Part shown: positions 18,552 to 27,500 of the stretch, in pieces
Position numbering within the stretch: position 1 is the first letter of the stretch
Layout of the letters: every line of letters begins with the position of its first letter
Assembly (NCBI RefSeq): GCF_002933815.1
Contig: NZ_BEYR01000001.1
Coordinates: 3,063,091 to 3,127,090, forward strand
Direction of reading: 5' to 3'
Length of the DNA: 64,000 bases
Origin: Sphingobacterium sp. HMA12
GTDB lineage: Bacteria > Bacteroidota > Bacteroidia > Sphingobacteriales > Sphingobacteriaceae
The notes under the pieces: model-generated
What the model was told of the DNA's origin: nothing
The model's database searches: none
The model's input: the letters and a program-made list of their open reading frames with translations, nothing else
Program-made: the position numbers and the translations under genes

Positions 18552-19688
18552 TTATTTTTTTAACAGGGCATATATGCACCAGAGTATCGGCGCCTGCCCA
18601 TGCATATCACCTGTCCTTTGTTTTCGATCCAGGTAGTATTGATAATCATTTTTTCGGTTTGTCCCTTCACAGACATTGGCAATATCCCCTTCCTTATTGA
18701 TATACCCGACCAGGGCCAACCAAGCCTTACGTGCGATTGGCGTATATTCATTGGCATCAAGCCAACCGTTCCGCACGCCCGTGATCAGCGCATAGGTAAA
18801 CATGGCCGAACCCGAAGTTTCTACCCAGGACTCCGGTCTATCGATCAGTTGCCCCCACAAGCCATCTTCACGTTGATATTTTTTGAGGCTGGCCATCATT
18901 TTTTTGTAAGAGGCTAAAATTGCAGGCCTATTGAGGTTATCCTTGGGCAAAGCAGATAGCAATTCGCTCATCCCGGCTGCCATCCAGCCATTCCCCCTTC
19001 CCCAAAAGAAAGGTGCATCCGGGGCATGATAGAATAGGCCGTTTTCTTTTTGAATGGTATCGAGATAGACAAGCATTTCATGTGCTGCACGATCAATGTA
19101 CTTACGCTCCCCGGTCATCTGATATGCTTTGGACTGCAGCATGGTGATCATGTACATGTCATCTATCCAATAGCGTGTCTGCCAGGTCAGCCCCTTGTCC
19201 AGAAACTTTTGGTAGGAATCTTTCACTGTTTGGGGCGAATCAATAGGAATACTCCATTGCGCATCGGCAAAACGCATCCCCATCTCGCGAAAAGTTTTGT
19301 TTTTTGTCTGGCGGAAAAGTTCAAGAGGAACCGTTCCAAACACGGCAAAATCCACGTGCCAGGGTCGCGGTACCAGGTGCTTCTCGGTATCAAAAAATGG
19401 CATAAAGCGTTGTGTCAGCTTATCGAGCAGCGCTTTATCCTGGCTGACTTCCGCAAACTTCAATGCCCCATACCAAGTACACACTTCAGGATAAGTGATG
19501 GATTTGGGCGGCGCCGGCGGTTTAAAGCTGTTATGTGGACTTTCGACAAAACGCTGCGCGACCAAACGGCCAACGGTTATGGGATTGGCCGCTTCGGGCC
19601 AGTTTTTTAAATCTATGTTCTGCGCCGGAGCATATAGTGCCAAAGACACAGCAATACTCGAGAGTATTGACCTCATAAAAATTATCAT
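18552..19688 (-). CDS. Glycoside hydrolase family 105 unsaturated uronyl hydrolase
   Basis: A 378-residue exported protein with a signal peptide ending YAPAQ (about 23); Met5 at 19676 may be the true start. It has the alpha/alpha-barrel features of GH105/GH88: WIDDMYM (174-180, with the catalytic Asp), PFFWGRGNGWMAAGM, and the late SAMFTYAL and GTNRKNDYQYYL stretches. These enzymes hydrate and remove the unsaturated uronic acid that polysaccharide lyases leave at the non-reducing end. That fits the PL6 lyase nearby, and the two units share a promoter motif. Classical alginate degradation uses a PL17 oligolyase rather than GH105, so the polymer may not be alginate. Confidence 0.9.
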   Translation of the reverse strand: MIIFMRSILSSIAVSLALYAPAQNIDLKNWPEAANPITVGRLVAQRFVESPHNSFKPPAPPKSITYPEVCTWYGALKFAEVSQDKALLDKLTQRFMPFFDTEKHLVPRPWHVDFAVFGTVPLELFRQTKNKTFREMGMRFADAQWSIPIDSPQTVKDSYQKFLDKGLTWQTRYWIDDMYMITMLQSKAYQMTGERKYIDRAAHEMLVYLDTIQKENGLFYHAPDAPFFWGRGNGWMAAGMSELLSALPKDNLNRPAILASYKKMMASLKKYQREDGLWGQLIDRPESWVETSGSAMFTYALITGVRNGWLDANEYTPIARKAWLALVGYINKEGDIANVCEGTNRKNDYQYYLDRKQRTGDMHGQAPILWCIYALLKK

Positions 19689-19715
19689 CAGCTGGGTTTA
19701 TATTTAGTTATTATA

Positions 19716-19752
19716 CCAAATATCGTTATGCTGCTGTTTTTTTGAGGGGTAA
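19716..19752 (-). promoter_or_regulatory. PUL promoter/operator motif, copy 2
   Basis: On the minus strand: TTACCCC, then exactly 20 bases, then CGATATTTGG, then TAATAAC two bases on. Same blocks and spacing as at 16286..16322. The -7-like element lies 28 bases before the GH105 start, leaving a leader of about 20 bases. Confidence 0.55.
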
Positions 19753-19805
19753 TTTTCGATCATTTAGGTGGAAATATTGACATCTGCGGTTGCTCTGCTA
19801 AAAAA

Positions 19806-20975
19806 TTATAAATCCATCATCACACGCAGGCTCATAAAGGTCATCAAGACAACGATTGTCACGCCAATCAGCGTGAGGATCAACGGTTGTTTATAGACTC
19901 CGACAATCGCCGGTTTATAGGCAGCGATTAGCATCACCGTTAGCGAGATAGGCAATATAATCCCATTTACTGCACCAGCGATAATCAATAGATGAACAGG
20001 TTTACCTACAGAAACGAATATGATGGTTGAAATCAATATAAAGGCAATAATAATCCAATTTTCATTTTTAGCGATCCGTGCATTAAATGTTTTTATAAAT
20101 GATACGGAAGTATAAGCCGAACCGATAATCGATGTAATTGAAGCGGCAAACATCACCAGCCCAAACAGGCGATAACCAAAGTTTCCAGCAGCAAGCCGGA
20201 AGACCGAAGCTGTAGGATTACCATCATCGATCAGCAGGTCCTGGCTCAGCACGCCCAGCGCAGCCAAAAATAGACATACCCTGACCAGCGAAGCAACAGA
20301 TATCCCCATGACAGCACTCCTATTGACGGTAGGTAAAGCATCAAATCCCTTTACCCCCGCATCAATCAGACGATGACCACCCGCGAAAGTGATGTAGCCA
20401 CCGACAGTCCCTCCGACCAGAGTAATGATGGAGACAAAGTCAATTTTTGCAGGAGCTACCGTACGCAGTACCGCCTCGCCCAAGGGTGGCGAAGATATCA
20501 GTGTGATGTAGATAAAAGCCAATATCATAATTGCTCCCATAAGCTGTGTAAAACGGTCCATGGCTTTGCCGATCTGCTTGTTGATAAAAACAGCAATGGC
20601 GATCAACGCAGAGATGCAGGCCCCGGTCATGACATGAACGCCAAAGAGCGCCTCCAGCCCCAGTCCAGCCCCAGCGACGTTACCAATATTGAATGCCAGT
20701 CCACCGAGGATAATAAGCAGGGAAATAAAGCCACCCAGTCCGGGCAGCAATTTATTGGCGATGTCCTGTGCCCTCATTTCGGATACGGCGATCACGCGCC
20801 AGATATTCAACTGAACACCAATATCAATCAGGATCGAAACCAGAATCACAAACCCAAAGCTGGCGCCCAGTGATTTGGTAAAAACCGTGGTCTGGGTCAA
20901 GAATCCCGGACCGATAGCCGATGTCGCCATCAACAATGCCGCACCAATAAGCGCTGAGGTGTTTTGTTGTTTCAT
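19806..20975 (-). CDS. NRAMP-superfamily transporter of the 5-oxoprolinase cluster (YcsG type)
   Basis: A 389-residue protein with about 10-11 membrane segments. It resembles the NRAMP superfamily but lacks the DPGNW and MPHN metal motifs seen in the other Nramp gene of this window (46112). It has MATSAIGPGFLTQTT in the first segment instead, as in Bacillus YcsG. Members of this branch travel with pxpABC, so a role in taking up 5-oxoproline or a related substrate is the usual guess; metal transport is less likely. Its start overlaps the pxpA stop by 4 bases (ATGA), showing translational coupling. Confidence 0.8.
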   Translation of the reverse strand: MKQQNTSALIGAALLMATSAIGPGFLTQTTVFTKSLGASFGFVILVSILIDIGVQLNIWRVIAVSEMRAQDIANKLLPGLGGFISLLIILGGLAFNIGNVAGAGLGLEALFGVHVMTGACISALIAIAVFINKQIGKAMDRFTQLMGAIMILAFIYITLISSPPLGEAVLRTVAPAKIDFVSIITLVGGTVGGYITFAGGHRLIDAGVKGFDALPTVNRSAVMGISVASLVRVCLFLAALGVLSQDLLIDDGNPTASVFRLAAGNFGYRLFGLVMFAASITSIIGSAYTSVSFIKTFNARIAKNENWIIIAFILISTIIFVSVGKPVHLLIIAGAVNGIILPISLTVMLIAAYKPAIVGVYKQPLILTLIGVTIVVLMTFMSLRVMMDL

Positions 20976-21730
20976 CGGATAAGTATCTGGTTGTCTCTTA
21001 ACGTCTGGTTGATTGTCTTCGCAAATTGAACAGCTTCTTCGCCATCGCCATGCAAGCAGATGGTATCGGCCCGGATATCGACGGCAGTACCTTGCAGGGA
21101 AATAACTTTTCCAGTTTTAATCATACCAACCACCTGTTTGGCGGCCCGTTCAGGATCATGGATCAGCGCGTGTTTATCCGACCTTGCAGTCAATGTGCCA
21201 TCCTGTTGGTAGGTGCGGTCGGCAAAGACCTCACTATAAACATTCAATCCCTTTGCTCTGCCAGCTCTGATGAGTTCGCTTCCCGAGAGCCCATATAATA
21301 TAAGTCCGGGGTCTATATCATAGATGGCTGCTGCGATCGCATCTGCCAGTTCAGGTTTTCTTGCCGCCATATTATAAAGTGCACCATGTGGCTTCACATG
21401 TCGCAAAGTGGTCTGCTGTACTTTGGCACAAGCAGCAAGTGCCCCGACCTGATAGACGACCAGTTCATACACTTCCCGCGCTGAAAGCTGCATCTCACGC
21501 CTACCGAAACCCACCAGATCCGGAAGGCCGGGATGGGCGCCTATTTTGACCTTGTACTTCAGAGCAAGCTGAACAGTCTTCATCATCGTCGCGGGATCTC
21601 CGGCATGAAAACCGCAGGCAATATTTACTGCAGAAACATAAGGCAGGATCGCCTCGTCATCGCCCATTTTCCAAGAGCCGAAGTTCTCGCCCATGTCACA
21701 ATTCAAATCTATAGTCAGTTGGTTATTCAT
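20972..21730 (-). CDS. pxpA: 5-oxoprolinase subunit A (LamB/YcsF family)
   Basis: A 252-residue cytoplasmic protein of the LamB/YcsF family. Clear family blocks: IDLNCDMGENFGSWKMGDDE at the start, VNIACGFHAGDP (about 35-46), VKIGAHPGLPDLVGFGRREM, and HVKPHGALYNMA. With PxpB and PxpC it forms the ATP-dependent 5-oxoprolinase that opens pyroglutamate to glutamate. Its start overlaps the pxpC stop by 8 bases and its stop overlaps the transporter gene by 4, so pxpB-pxpC-pxpA-transporter is one tightly coupled operon. Confidence 0.95.
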   Translation of the reverse strand: MNNQLTIDLNCDMGENFGSWKMGDDEAILPYVSAVNIACGFHAGDPATMMKTVQLALKYKVKIGAHPGLPDLVGFGRREMQLSAREVYELVVYQVGALAACAKVQQTTLRHVKPHGALYNMAARKPELADAIAAAIYDIDPGLILYGLSGSELIRAGRAKGLNVYSEVFADRTYQQDGTLTARSDKHALIHDPERAAKQVVGMIKTGKVISLQGTAVDIRADTICLHGDGEEAVQFAKTINQTLRDNQILIR

Positions 21731-22679
21731 ATTTCAATGCGATTGCACTTTTCAGTTTTTTTAATTGCGCATGCTGTTTCTTCAGCAGGCCATGTGCCTC
21801 ATCCAGGCTGACCCGTTTAAAGCTGATGCGATCATTTGGTCCTTTTTGAGCCAGAAGCGACAGGTCTATTGTGGCCACCTGCGCAATGACCGGATAGCCA
21901 CCTGTGGTCGGATGGTCAGCCATTAAGACAATCGCATTGCCATCAGGCGGTACCTGTATACTCCCGAAGGTAACCGCCGTTGACAACAGTTCCTTTTGTT
22001 CTGTTAGCCAAAGCGGTTTGGATGTCAGCCGGTACCCCATCCTATCCGAGTTGTTGCTTATGGTAAATACATCCGAAAAGAAGCTTTTTTGCGCGTTGCT
22101 TTCAAAGCAGGCAAACTGAGGTCCATCCAGCACCCGAACGACCTCTGTGGCCAGGTCAGGATATAGGCCAGGATCCATGCTCCAATGAAATAAGCTATCT
22201 TTGCCCGTATAATGATGCCGGAAAGGGATGCGGTCTCCTTCATGAAGCGCTCTTCCCTGCCAGCCACCTAATCCTCCTTTACTATAGGTAGACCTGCTTC
22301 CTAATATTTCGGGGATATCAAGTCCACCCTGAAAACAGATATACGCCCGGCAACCTAAATGGGGCCGTCCAAAAGAGAGCAGTGAACCAGCCTCGACCAG
22401 CACTGGTCTCCACATGGGCAGTGGATTACCATCAATCATGGGCGACAGGTCTGCTCCTGTCAGACAAATAAGTTGAGCCTGTTCAAAGTAAATTATCGGT
22501 CCAAGAACAGTACATTCTATCGCGGCTTCATTATCCGGATTTCCAAGGATGTTATTACCAAGACGGAGCGCATAGCTATCCATCGCCCCACTCACAGCCA
22601 TTCCGTAACGCTGTAGCCCGTAGCGTCCCAGGTCCTGTATCGTTGTTAGCATACCTGCTTTGACGATCTTAATGCCCAT
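21723..22679 (-). CDS. pxpC: 5-oxoprolinase subunit C (biotin-dependent carboxylase-like)
   Basis: A 318-residue protein. The start is placed at ATG 22679 (MGIKIVKAGMLTTIQDLGR), 11 bases inside the end of pxpB, because the family begins at this point; the frame also holds Met codons up to 22712. Family blocks: TIQDLGRYGLQRYGMAVSGAMD, NNEAAIECT-like stretch, ARAYICFQGGLDIPEILGSR-like stretch and DHPTTGGYPVIA. It works with PxpA and PxpB in ATP-driven 5-oxoproline cleavage in the cytoplasm. It lies between pxpB and pxpA, overlapping both. Confidence 0.93.
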   Translation of the reverse strand: MGIKIVKAGMLTTIQDLGRYGLQRYGMAVSGAMDSYALRLGNNILGNPDNEAAIECTVLGPIIYFEQAQLICLTGADLSPMIDGNPLPMWRPVLVEAGSLLSFGRPHLGCRAYICFQGGLDIPEILGSRSTYSKGGLGGWQGRALHEGDRIPFRHHYTGKDSLFHWSMDPGLYPDLATEVVRVLDGPQFACFESNAQKSFFSDVFTISNNSDRMGYRLTSKPLWLTEQKELLSTAVTFGSIQVPPDGNAIVLMADHPTTGGYPVIAQVATIDLSLLAQKGPNDRISFKRVSLDEAHGLLKKQHAQLKKLKSAIALKYE

Positions 22680-23394
22680 TGCTTTTCGTTTTTTGTTGTA
22701 CAAACTCATCATAGCTTATGGGAACAAAACATACGCGATCACCCACTTCAAGCAGAGAGGGACTCTCCCGTGTCAGGTCAAACAGCTGCTGTGGCGTATG
22801 TCCGATAATCTGCCAGCCACCTGGAGTTTCGATTGGATAAATGCCGGTCTGTTCCCCCGCGATGCCGACCGCACCCGCCTCTATTTTCAGCCGGGGAACC
22901 TGCTTTCGTGGTGTCGCAATCCGACTGTCCATACAGCCCATATAGGGAAATCCGGGAACAAAACCGATCATATATACCCGGTATTCGGGGGTACTGTGTA
23001 TACGGATAACCTCTTCCGCTGTCAACCCATTATATTGGGCTACATAAGCGAGATCATCCCCATTGTAATAGACAGGGATCTCCTTTTTTAGGCCCCTATA
23101 TTCTGTATCCTCTGGTATATCTTGTATAATCATTTGGAGCGCAGATAATAGCTCATGATAGGTAATCGTCAGCGGATCATAGTAAATCGTGATTGTGGTA
23201 TAGGCCGGAACACATTCGATAACGCCGGGCTGTGACCAATTTACGAGAGATGCCACGACCTTACGTACCTGTGTATTGAGCGCTTCGGAAAGCGTATCGC
23301 CGAAAGAGAGGACAATCGCCTGATCTCCCATGGGATAATACCGGATGGGATTTGGCAACGCTATACTTAGAGACTGCTCGTGGGAACTTCCCAT
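22669..23394 (-). CDS. pxpB: 5-oxoprolinase subunit B (KipI/allophanate hydrolase subunit 1 type)
   Basis: A 241-residue protein. Key family stretches: IRYYPMGDQAIVLSFGD near the start, VECVPAYTTITIYYDP-type region (about 60-80), and the signature MIGFVPGFPYMGCMD and TPGGWQIIGHTP near the C-terminus. It partners PxpC. It is first in the operon; upstream lies a 9-bp inverted repeat covering the likely promoter (23405..23428). Start at 23394 is preferred; Met22 would cut into the conserved start region. Confidence 0.93.
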   Translation of the reverse strand: MGSSHEQSLSIALPNPIRYYPMGDQAIVLSFGDTLSEALNTQVRKVVASLVNWSQPGVIECVPAYTTITIYYDPLTITYHELLSALQMIIQDIPEDTEYRGLKKEIPVYYNGDDLAYVAQYNGLTAEEVIRIHSTPEYRVYMIGFVPGFPYMGCMDSRIATPRKQVPRLKIEAGAVGIAGEQTGIYPIETPGGWQIIGHTPQQLFDLTRESPSLLEVGDRVCFVPISYDEFVQQKTKSNGH

Positions 23395-23404
23395 AATTTA
23401 TTTG

Positions 23405-23428
23405 TTATAATCTATACAAAGATTATAA
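23405..23428. promoter_or_regulatory. Operator-like inverted repeat upstream of pxpB
   Basis: TTATAATCT (23405-23413) and AGATTATAA (23420-23428) are perfect 9-bp arms around six bases. On the minus strand AATCTTTG within it is close to the TAnnTTTG -7 element, so a protein bound here would block the pxp promoter, whose leader is about 10 bases long. The regulator is not in view. Confidence 0.4.
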
Positions 23429-23484
23429 ATACCGGACGATAATCAAAAAATAATCGAGTTGTTAGGTAGCAGCAGACTATATGA

Positions 23485-24369
23485 TTAAAGTTTTTCGATT
23501 TCTTCGGCAGATAAATCTGTATAACGCATAATCTGCGCCATTGGAACACCATCTTGTTTCATTGTACGTGCAAATTCAATAGCTTTTTGATGTTTACCTT
23601 CTTCAACGCCAACCATTCGACCTTCTTTGAGTCCAACCTTTCGACCTTCTTCAAGACCTTCTTCAAGCCCAACTTTACGACCTTCTTCACGTCCGGTATT
23701 TAATGCCGAATTGAAAACACTTTCGGCATCTCTTTTATGTTTTAAACTTGCTTCGTATGACATCAGGTCTTCCTCCGTTAATTTGCCTATCTCTCCTATT
23801 TCAAAGATAAGGCCAAATATTCGCTTATCCAAAAAAGAAGACAATTTATCCATGGTACTCAGATGTTTAAGAAGATACAACCATTGATCCATGACCGTAA
23901 GCAGCTCTTCGGGAGTTTTATTAAAAAGAGGTAAGGATACCATTTTATAGCCCAGCTTATCGTAAAATATTTCATGTGTATTTTTATCACATAAAGCGAC
24001 ATCATAGAAATAAGGATGACCTGTGTCCCGATGTTCGAAATCTTTTTTTTCATCCATTCGAAATTCCAAAATGCCAATAAAATACACTTCAGGTAAGCAA
24101 TAACTATTACCTTTCTTGCCGCGAGTCAATTGCTTGCCATCATCGCTAATACAGAGCAGATCAAAAACTATACGACGCATGTCCTCATGATCTCCATCAT
24201 GCTCCACGGTCTTATAGCGCAGATCCTTAACGACTTTTTCTCCTTCAAACAAGCTATTCAGAAATTCAATCAATAAAATTTTGTTCTCTTCTCTTCCAAA
24301 ATAAAATTTCCAACCGAAATCAGTACGTGGATCAACATACTTACCAAGATGTTTTTTTAAACTGGTCAT
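23485..24369 (-). CDS. Rpn-family PD-(D/E)XK protein lacking its central nuclease core
   Basis: A 294-residue protein of the Rpn/transposase-like PD-(D/E)XK family. The N-terminus (DPRTDFGWKFYFG, LIEFLNSLFEGEKVVKDL) and first catalytic Asp (D70, VFDLLC) are present, as are the later family blocks LPEVYFIGILEF, FYDVALCDKNTHEIFYDKLGYKM and DQWLYLLKHLS. Between ISDDGK (74-79) and QLTRGKKGN (80-88), however, the usual stretch of about 30-40 residues is absent. That stretch normally holds the ExQ catalytic motif and the FxxRxxYY block. The frame is intact. The tail (227-258) is a run of short EEGRKVGL-type repeats. Alone between the pxp operon and the Oar gene; probably a mobile-type gene that decayed in frame. 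Confidence 0.8.
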   Translation of the reverse strand: MTSLKKHLGKYVDPRTDFGWKFYFGREENKILLIEFLNSLFEGEKVVKDLRYKTVEHDGDHEDMRRIVFDLLCISDDGKQLTRGKKGNSYCLPEVYFIGILEFRMDEKKDFEHRDTGHPYFYDVALCDKNTHEIFYDKLGYKMVSLPLFNKTPEELLTVMDQWLYLLKHLSTMDKLSSFLDKRIFGLIFEIGEIGKLTEEDLMSYEASLKHKRDAESVFNSALNTGREEGRKVGLEEGLEEGRKVGLKEGRMVGVEEGKHQKAIEFARTMKQDGVPMAQIMRYTDLSAEEIEKL

Positions 24370-24512
24370 ATGATTACAAACTGGATTATTCTCTTCACTT
24401 TTGCAAAAGTTCTCCTTAAAGTAGGAAAATACTTGATTGGAGAGAACAAAATATAGATTAATTTATTTAGGCTAACATTTCCTTTTTGGTTTTTGATTTT
24501 CAGAAACACAAA

Positions 24513-24542
24513 AAAGCCTCAAGAACAAATTCCTGAGGCTTT
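24513..24542 (-). terminator. Intrinsic terminator of the Oar-like receptor gene
   Basis: AAGCCTCA (24514-24521) pairs with TGAGGCTT (24534-24541) around 12 bases; on the minus strand the stem is followed by TTTTTGTG. It lies 20 bases after the stop codon at 24562. Confidence 0.75.
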
Positions 24543-24561
24543 CTATTTACTGACGTACTAT

Positions 24562-27500
24562 CTAAAATGAATATCTCAAACCAATCATAGCTGACCATGT
24601 TGTTGCCGTTGTACTCGCCGGAACAAAAGGAGACGTAACTAATTTTCCATCATATTGTAACATTTGGAAAGTTGGATCAGCTACAGCATTTTTTTCTACC
24701 TTACCTAATATTGCTCTTCCGTTAGTCAATATTACATCTTGTACTCCCCACTTAGAGTTGAATAAATTACCAACATTTATAATATCCACTGTGAATTGTA
24801 ATTTATCTTTCTCTGTTGCGATATTGTTAAACAAATTCTGTGTCCAACGAACATCAAATCTATTCAGCCAAGGCATTAAGAATTGATTACGCGGTAAAAT
24901 TTGCCCTCTGTATTTCTCTAATCCGTTATCGCTAACAAACTTATCAAAAGCTTCAATTTGTTGCTCTTTAGAGAACAAAACGTCAGATCCCTTCATAATA
25001 TTGGCAAATTTCATGTCACTAGTATTCTTCGGGAGGAAGATTAGGTCATTTGTAATTCCATCACCATTTAAGTCAAAACTATGATAGTAGGAGAAACGCC
25101 CTTGATTAGCACCATTATAATAAATACCTAATGTTGTGTTTTTAATAGTATAACTCACATTAGCAACAATTCGATGAGGAATTGCATAGTCAGAAATACT
25201 TAAAAAATCTTGATTAGGACTGTTTATTACAGGAGAGCCTAACCATGCAGAACTTGCATTAGATCCATTATTAGCAGAAACCTCTTTAGCTTCTGAATAC
25301 GTATAAAAAATAGATCCAGATAAGCCGTTCCATTGTGATAATGAACCTCCAAATGTAGCAGAGAAAGCATGCCCTTTAGTTTTTGTGTTGGTTAAAACGA
25401 CTGCACTGTTTCCACCGATAGATTGATTATATTGGTAAGATCCGTTATTTGGATAAAAGTCACGATCTACACCTGCATAAGTCATTTTCTCAGTTGTTGC
25501 TTTTCTATTCGCCCCGAATTGATATGCCGCATTTACATCTCTAGTATACAAAATATCAGTGGTTAAAGTTATTGGTGTATTAGGAATTCTATAATCTGCA
25601 CCGATACTTGACCTCCAAATTGTTGGCATTTTAAAATTATCATCGACCAAAGCAAACGAATCAGGAGCTCCGTCCTTTGGGTTTGTAATAAATGGCGTTA
25701 CGTCTTTACCTTCTTTATCTTTATAATAGATTGGATTTTTCACATAATAATAAGGATCCTCCGGATGGAATTGAACTTTTCCAATCCAACCTGCTACATC
25801 GTCATAGCTTTTGGGTTCTAATACATTTTGTAGAACACCTGCATTTGTTGGCATATTCGTTAACCATACGAATGGTACGCGACCTGAGAAAATACCGGTT
25901 CCACCTCGTACCATGAATGACTTATCTCCAAATACATCATAATTAAAACCTACCCTCGGAGACAAAATAACACGTGATTTAGGCCATTTACCCGATGCAT
26001 AGTTACGTTCATTCCCATCGACTCCTAATAGTTTTAATGCATCAATCGAGCTATTAGGAGTGAGTTTATTCATATAAATCGGCAATTCTGCTCTCAATCC
26101 CACCGTCACATTAAATTGATCATTTACAGTAATTTTATCTTGAGCATAAAGAGAAGCTAAACCGTAACTGATTCTCGAATATGTATCCTGACCTTCGTAA
26201 GGATAAGTAAGCGAATACATTATTGGAGCGACCTCCTCTGGAGTGCCTGTTTTTAAGAAATCTGCTACGGAAGCATAACGGTAATAACCTGTTCCTGAAC
26301 GAGTATAAGAGTTACCAAATTTCTGTATATCAAATGCGGCACCACCAGTAAATGTATGTTTTCCAATTGAATAAGTTAAGTTGTTGGTAAATGAAAAATT
26401 ATCATTTACAACGTCATTCAAATAAGAAAACAACTCTGTTCCGAAACTCATATAGTTGCTTCCTGAACTGCTACCATCCCAAATATCAACAAACGGAAAC
26501 AATCCTTTACTAGGTGATTTTCGCTTATCTTGTACCCGTGTATAAGTAAATAAAAACTTATTTGAAAGTTGTGAATTGAAGTTAGAATTTAACTCTGCAG
26601 CTAACGAACTCACTGTATTTTCAAAAGAATAATTAGCGTTTTCAAATACCATTGAATTTTCACTTACCCTACCTGAAGCAGATCTTGGAGATGGTCCAGA
26701 GTTAAAATTCGCTTGTTGCATCGAGGTTCCTTTTAGTAAATTATATCTAAATGAAGCCTTATGTTTTTCACTAATATTCCAATCAATTCTAGTTAAAAAT
26801 TTGTTACCATGTTGTTTTGCCTCATCAGCATAGCCTTGATATCTTCCAGGATCATAGCCCCATACGTTTTTTAAATGTTCACTTACAGCAATTAAATCTG
26901 ATTCTTTCACTCTGGTTATATTCTGAGCAACATTTGCTACACCGTCTTGAGATGCTTTCCATAAGTTCGCACCAGAAGCATTAACACCAGTAGCAGCTTC
27001 ACGTTCACCACTTACGAAGAAAAATAATTTATTTTTGATGATTGGTCCACCTAAAGTAAAACCATAATTTTGTTTTGTGCCTTCACCGTAATCTATTTTC
27101 TTTTTATTGATTCTAAACCCATTGAGGTTCTGATTATTATAATACCCATAAACAGATCCGTGAAATTGGTTAGTACCGGATTTTGTAACCGCGTTTATTC
27201 CTGCACCTGTAAATCCCGATTGTGTAATATCGAATGGCGCGATATTAACAGATATTTCTTCGATTGCATCTAATGAAATAGGTTGTGAATTCCCCCCAGG
27301 TAAAGGATTCTTTGTATCTGTTCCAAAGCCATTATTAAAATTTGCACCGTCAATCTGTAGATTGTTGTAACGAGAGTCTCTACCCGCAAACGAAGTTCCA
27401 TTAGCCTGAGGAGTCATACGAGTAAATTCTGTAATACTTCTGCTGATTTGCGGCAACTCTTGAATTTGCTTTAATCCAACATTTGTTGCAACCCCACTTT

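Noticed and set aside
19050..19610. Plus-strand open frame of 186 codons opposite GH105
   Set aside because: It is antisense to a clear gene, has no recognisable domain, and its composition mirrors the sense codons.
19806..20975. NRAMP-superfamily gene as a manganese importer
   Set aside because: It lacks the DPGN and MPHN metal motifs and is overlapped with the pxpABC genes, so another substrate is more likely.
23600..23710. Short tandem repeats resembling a CRISPR or VNTR array
   Set aside because: They encode the EEGRKVGL-type tail repeats common in Rpn-family proteins, with no spacers.
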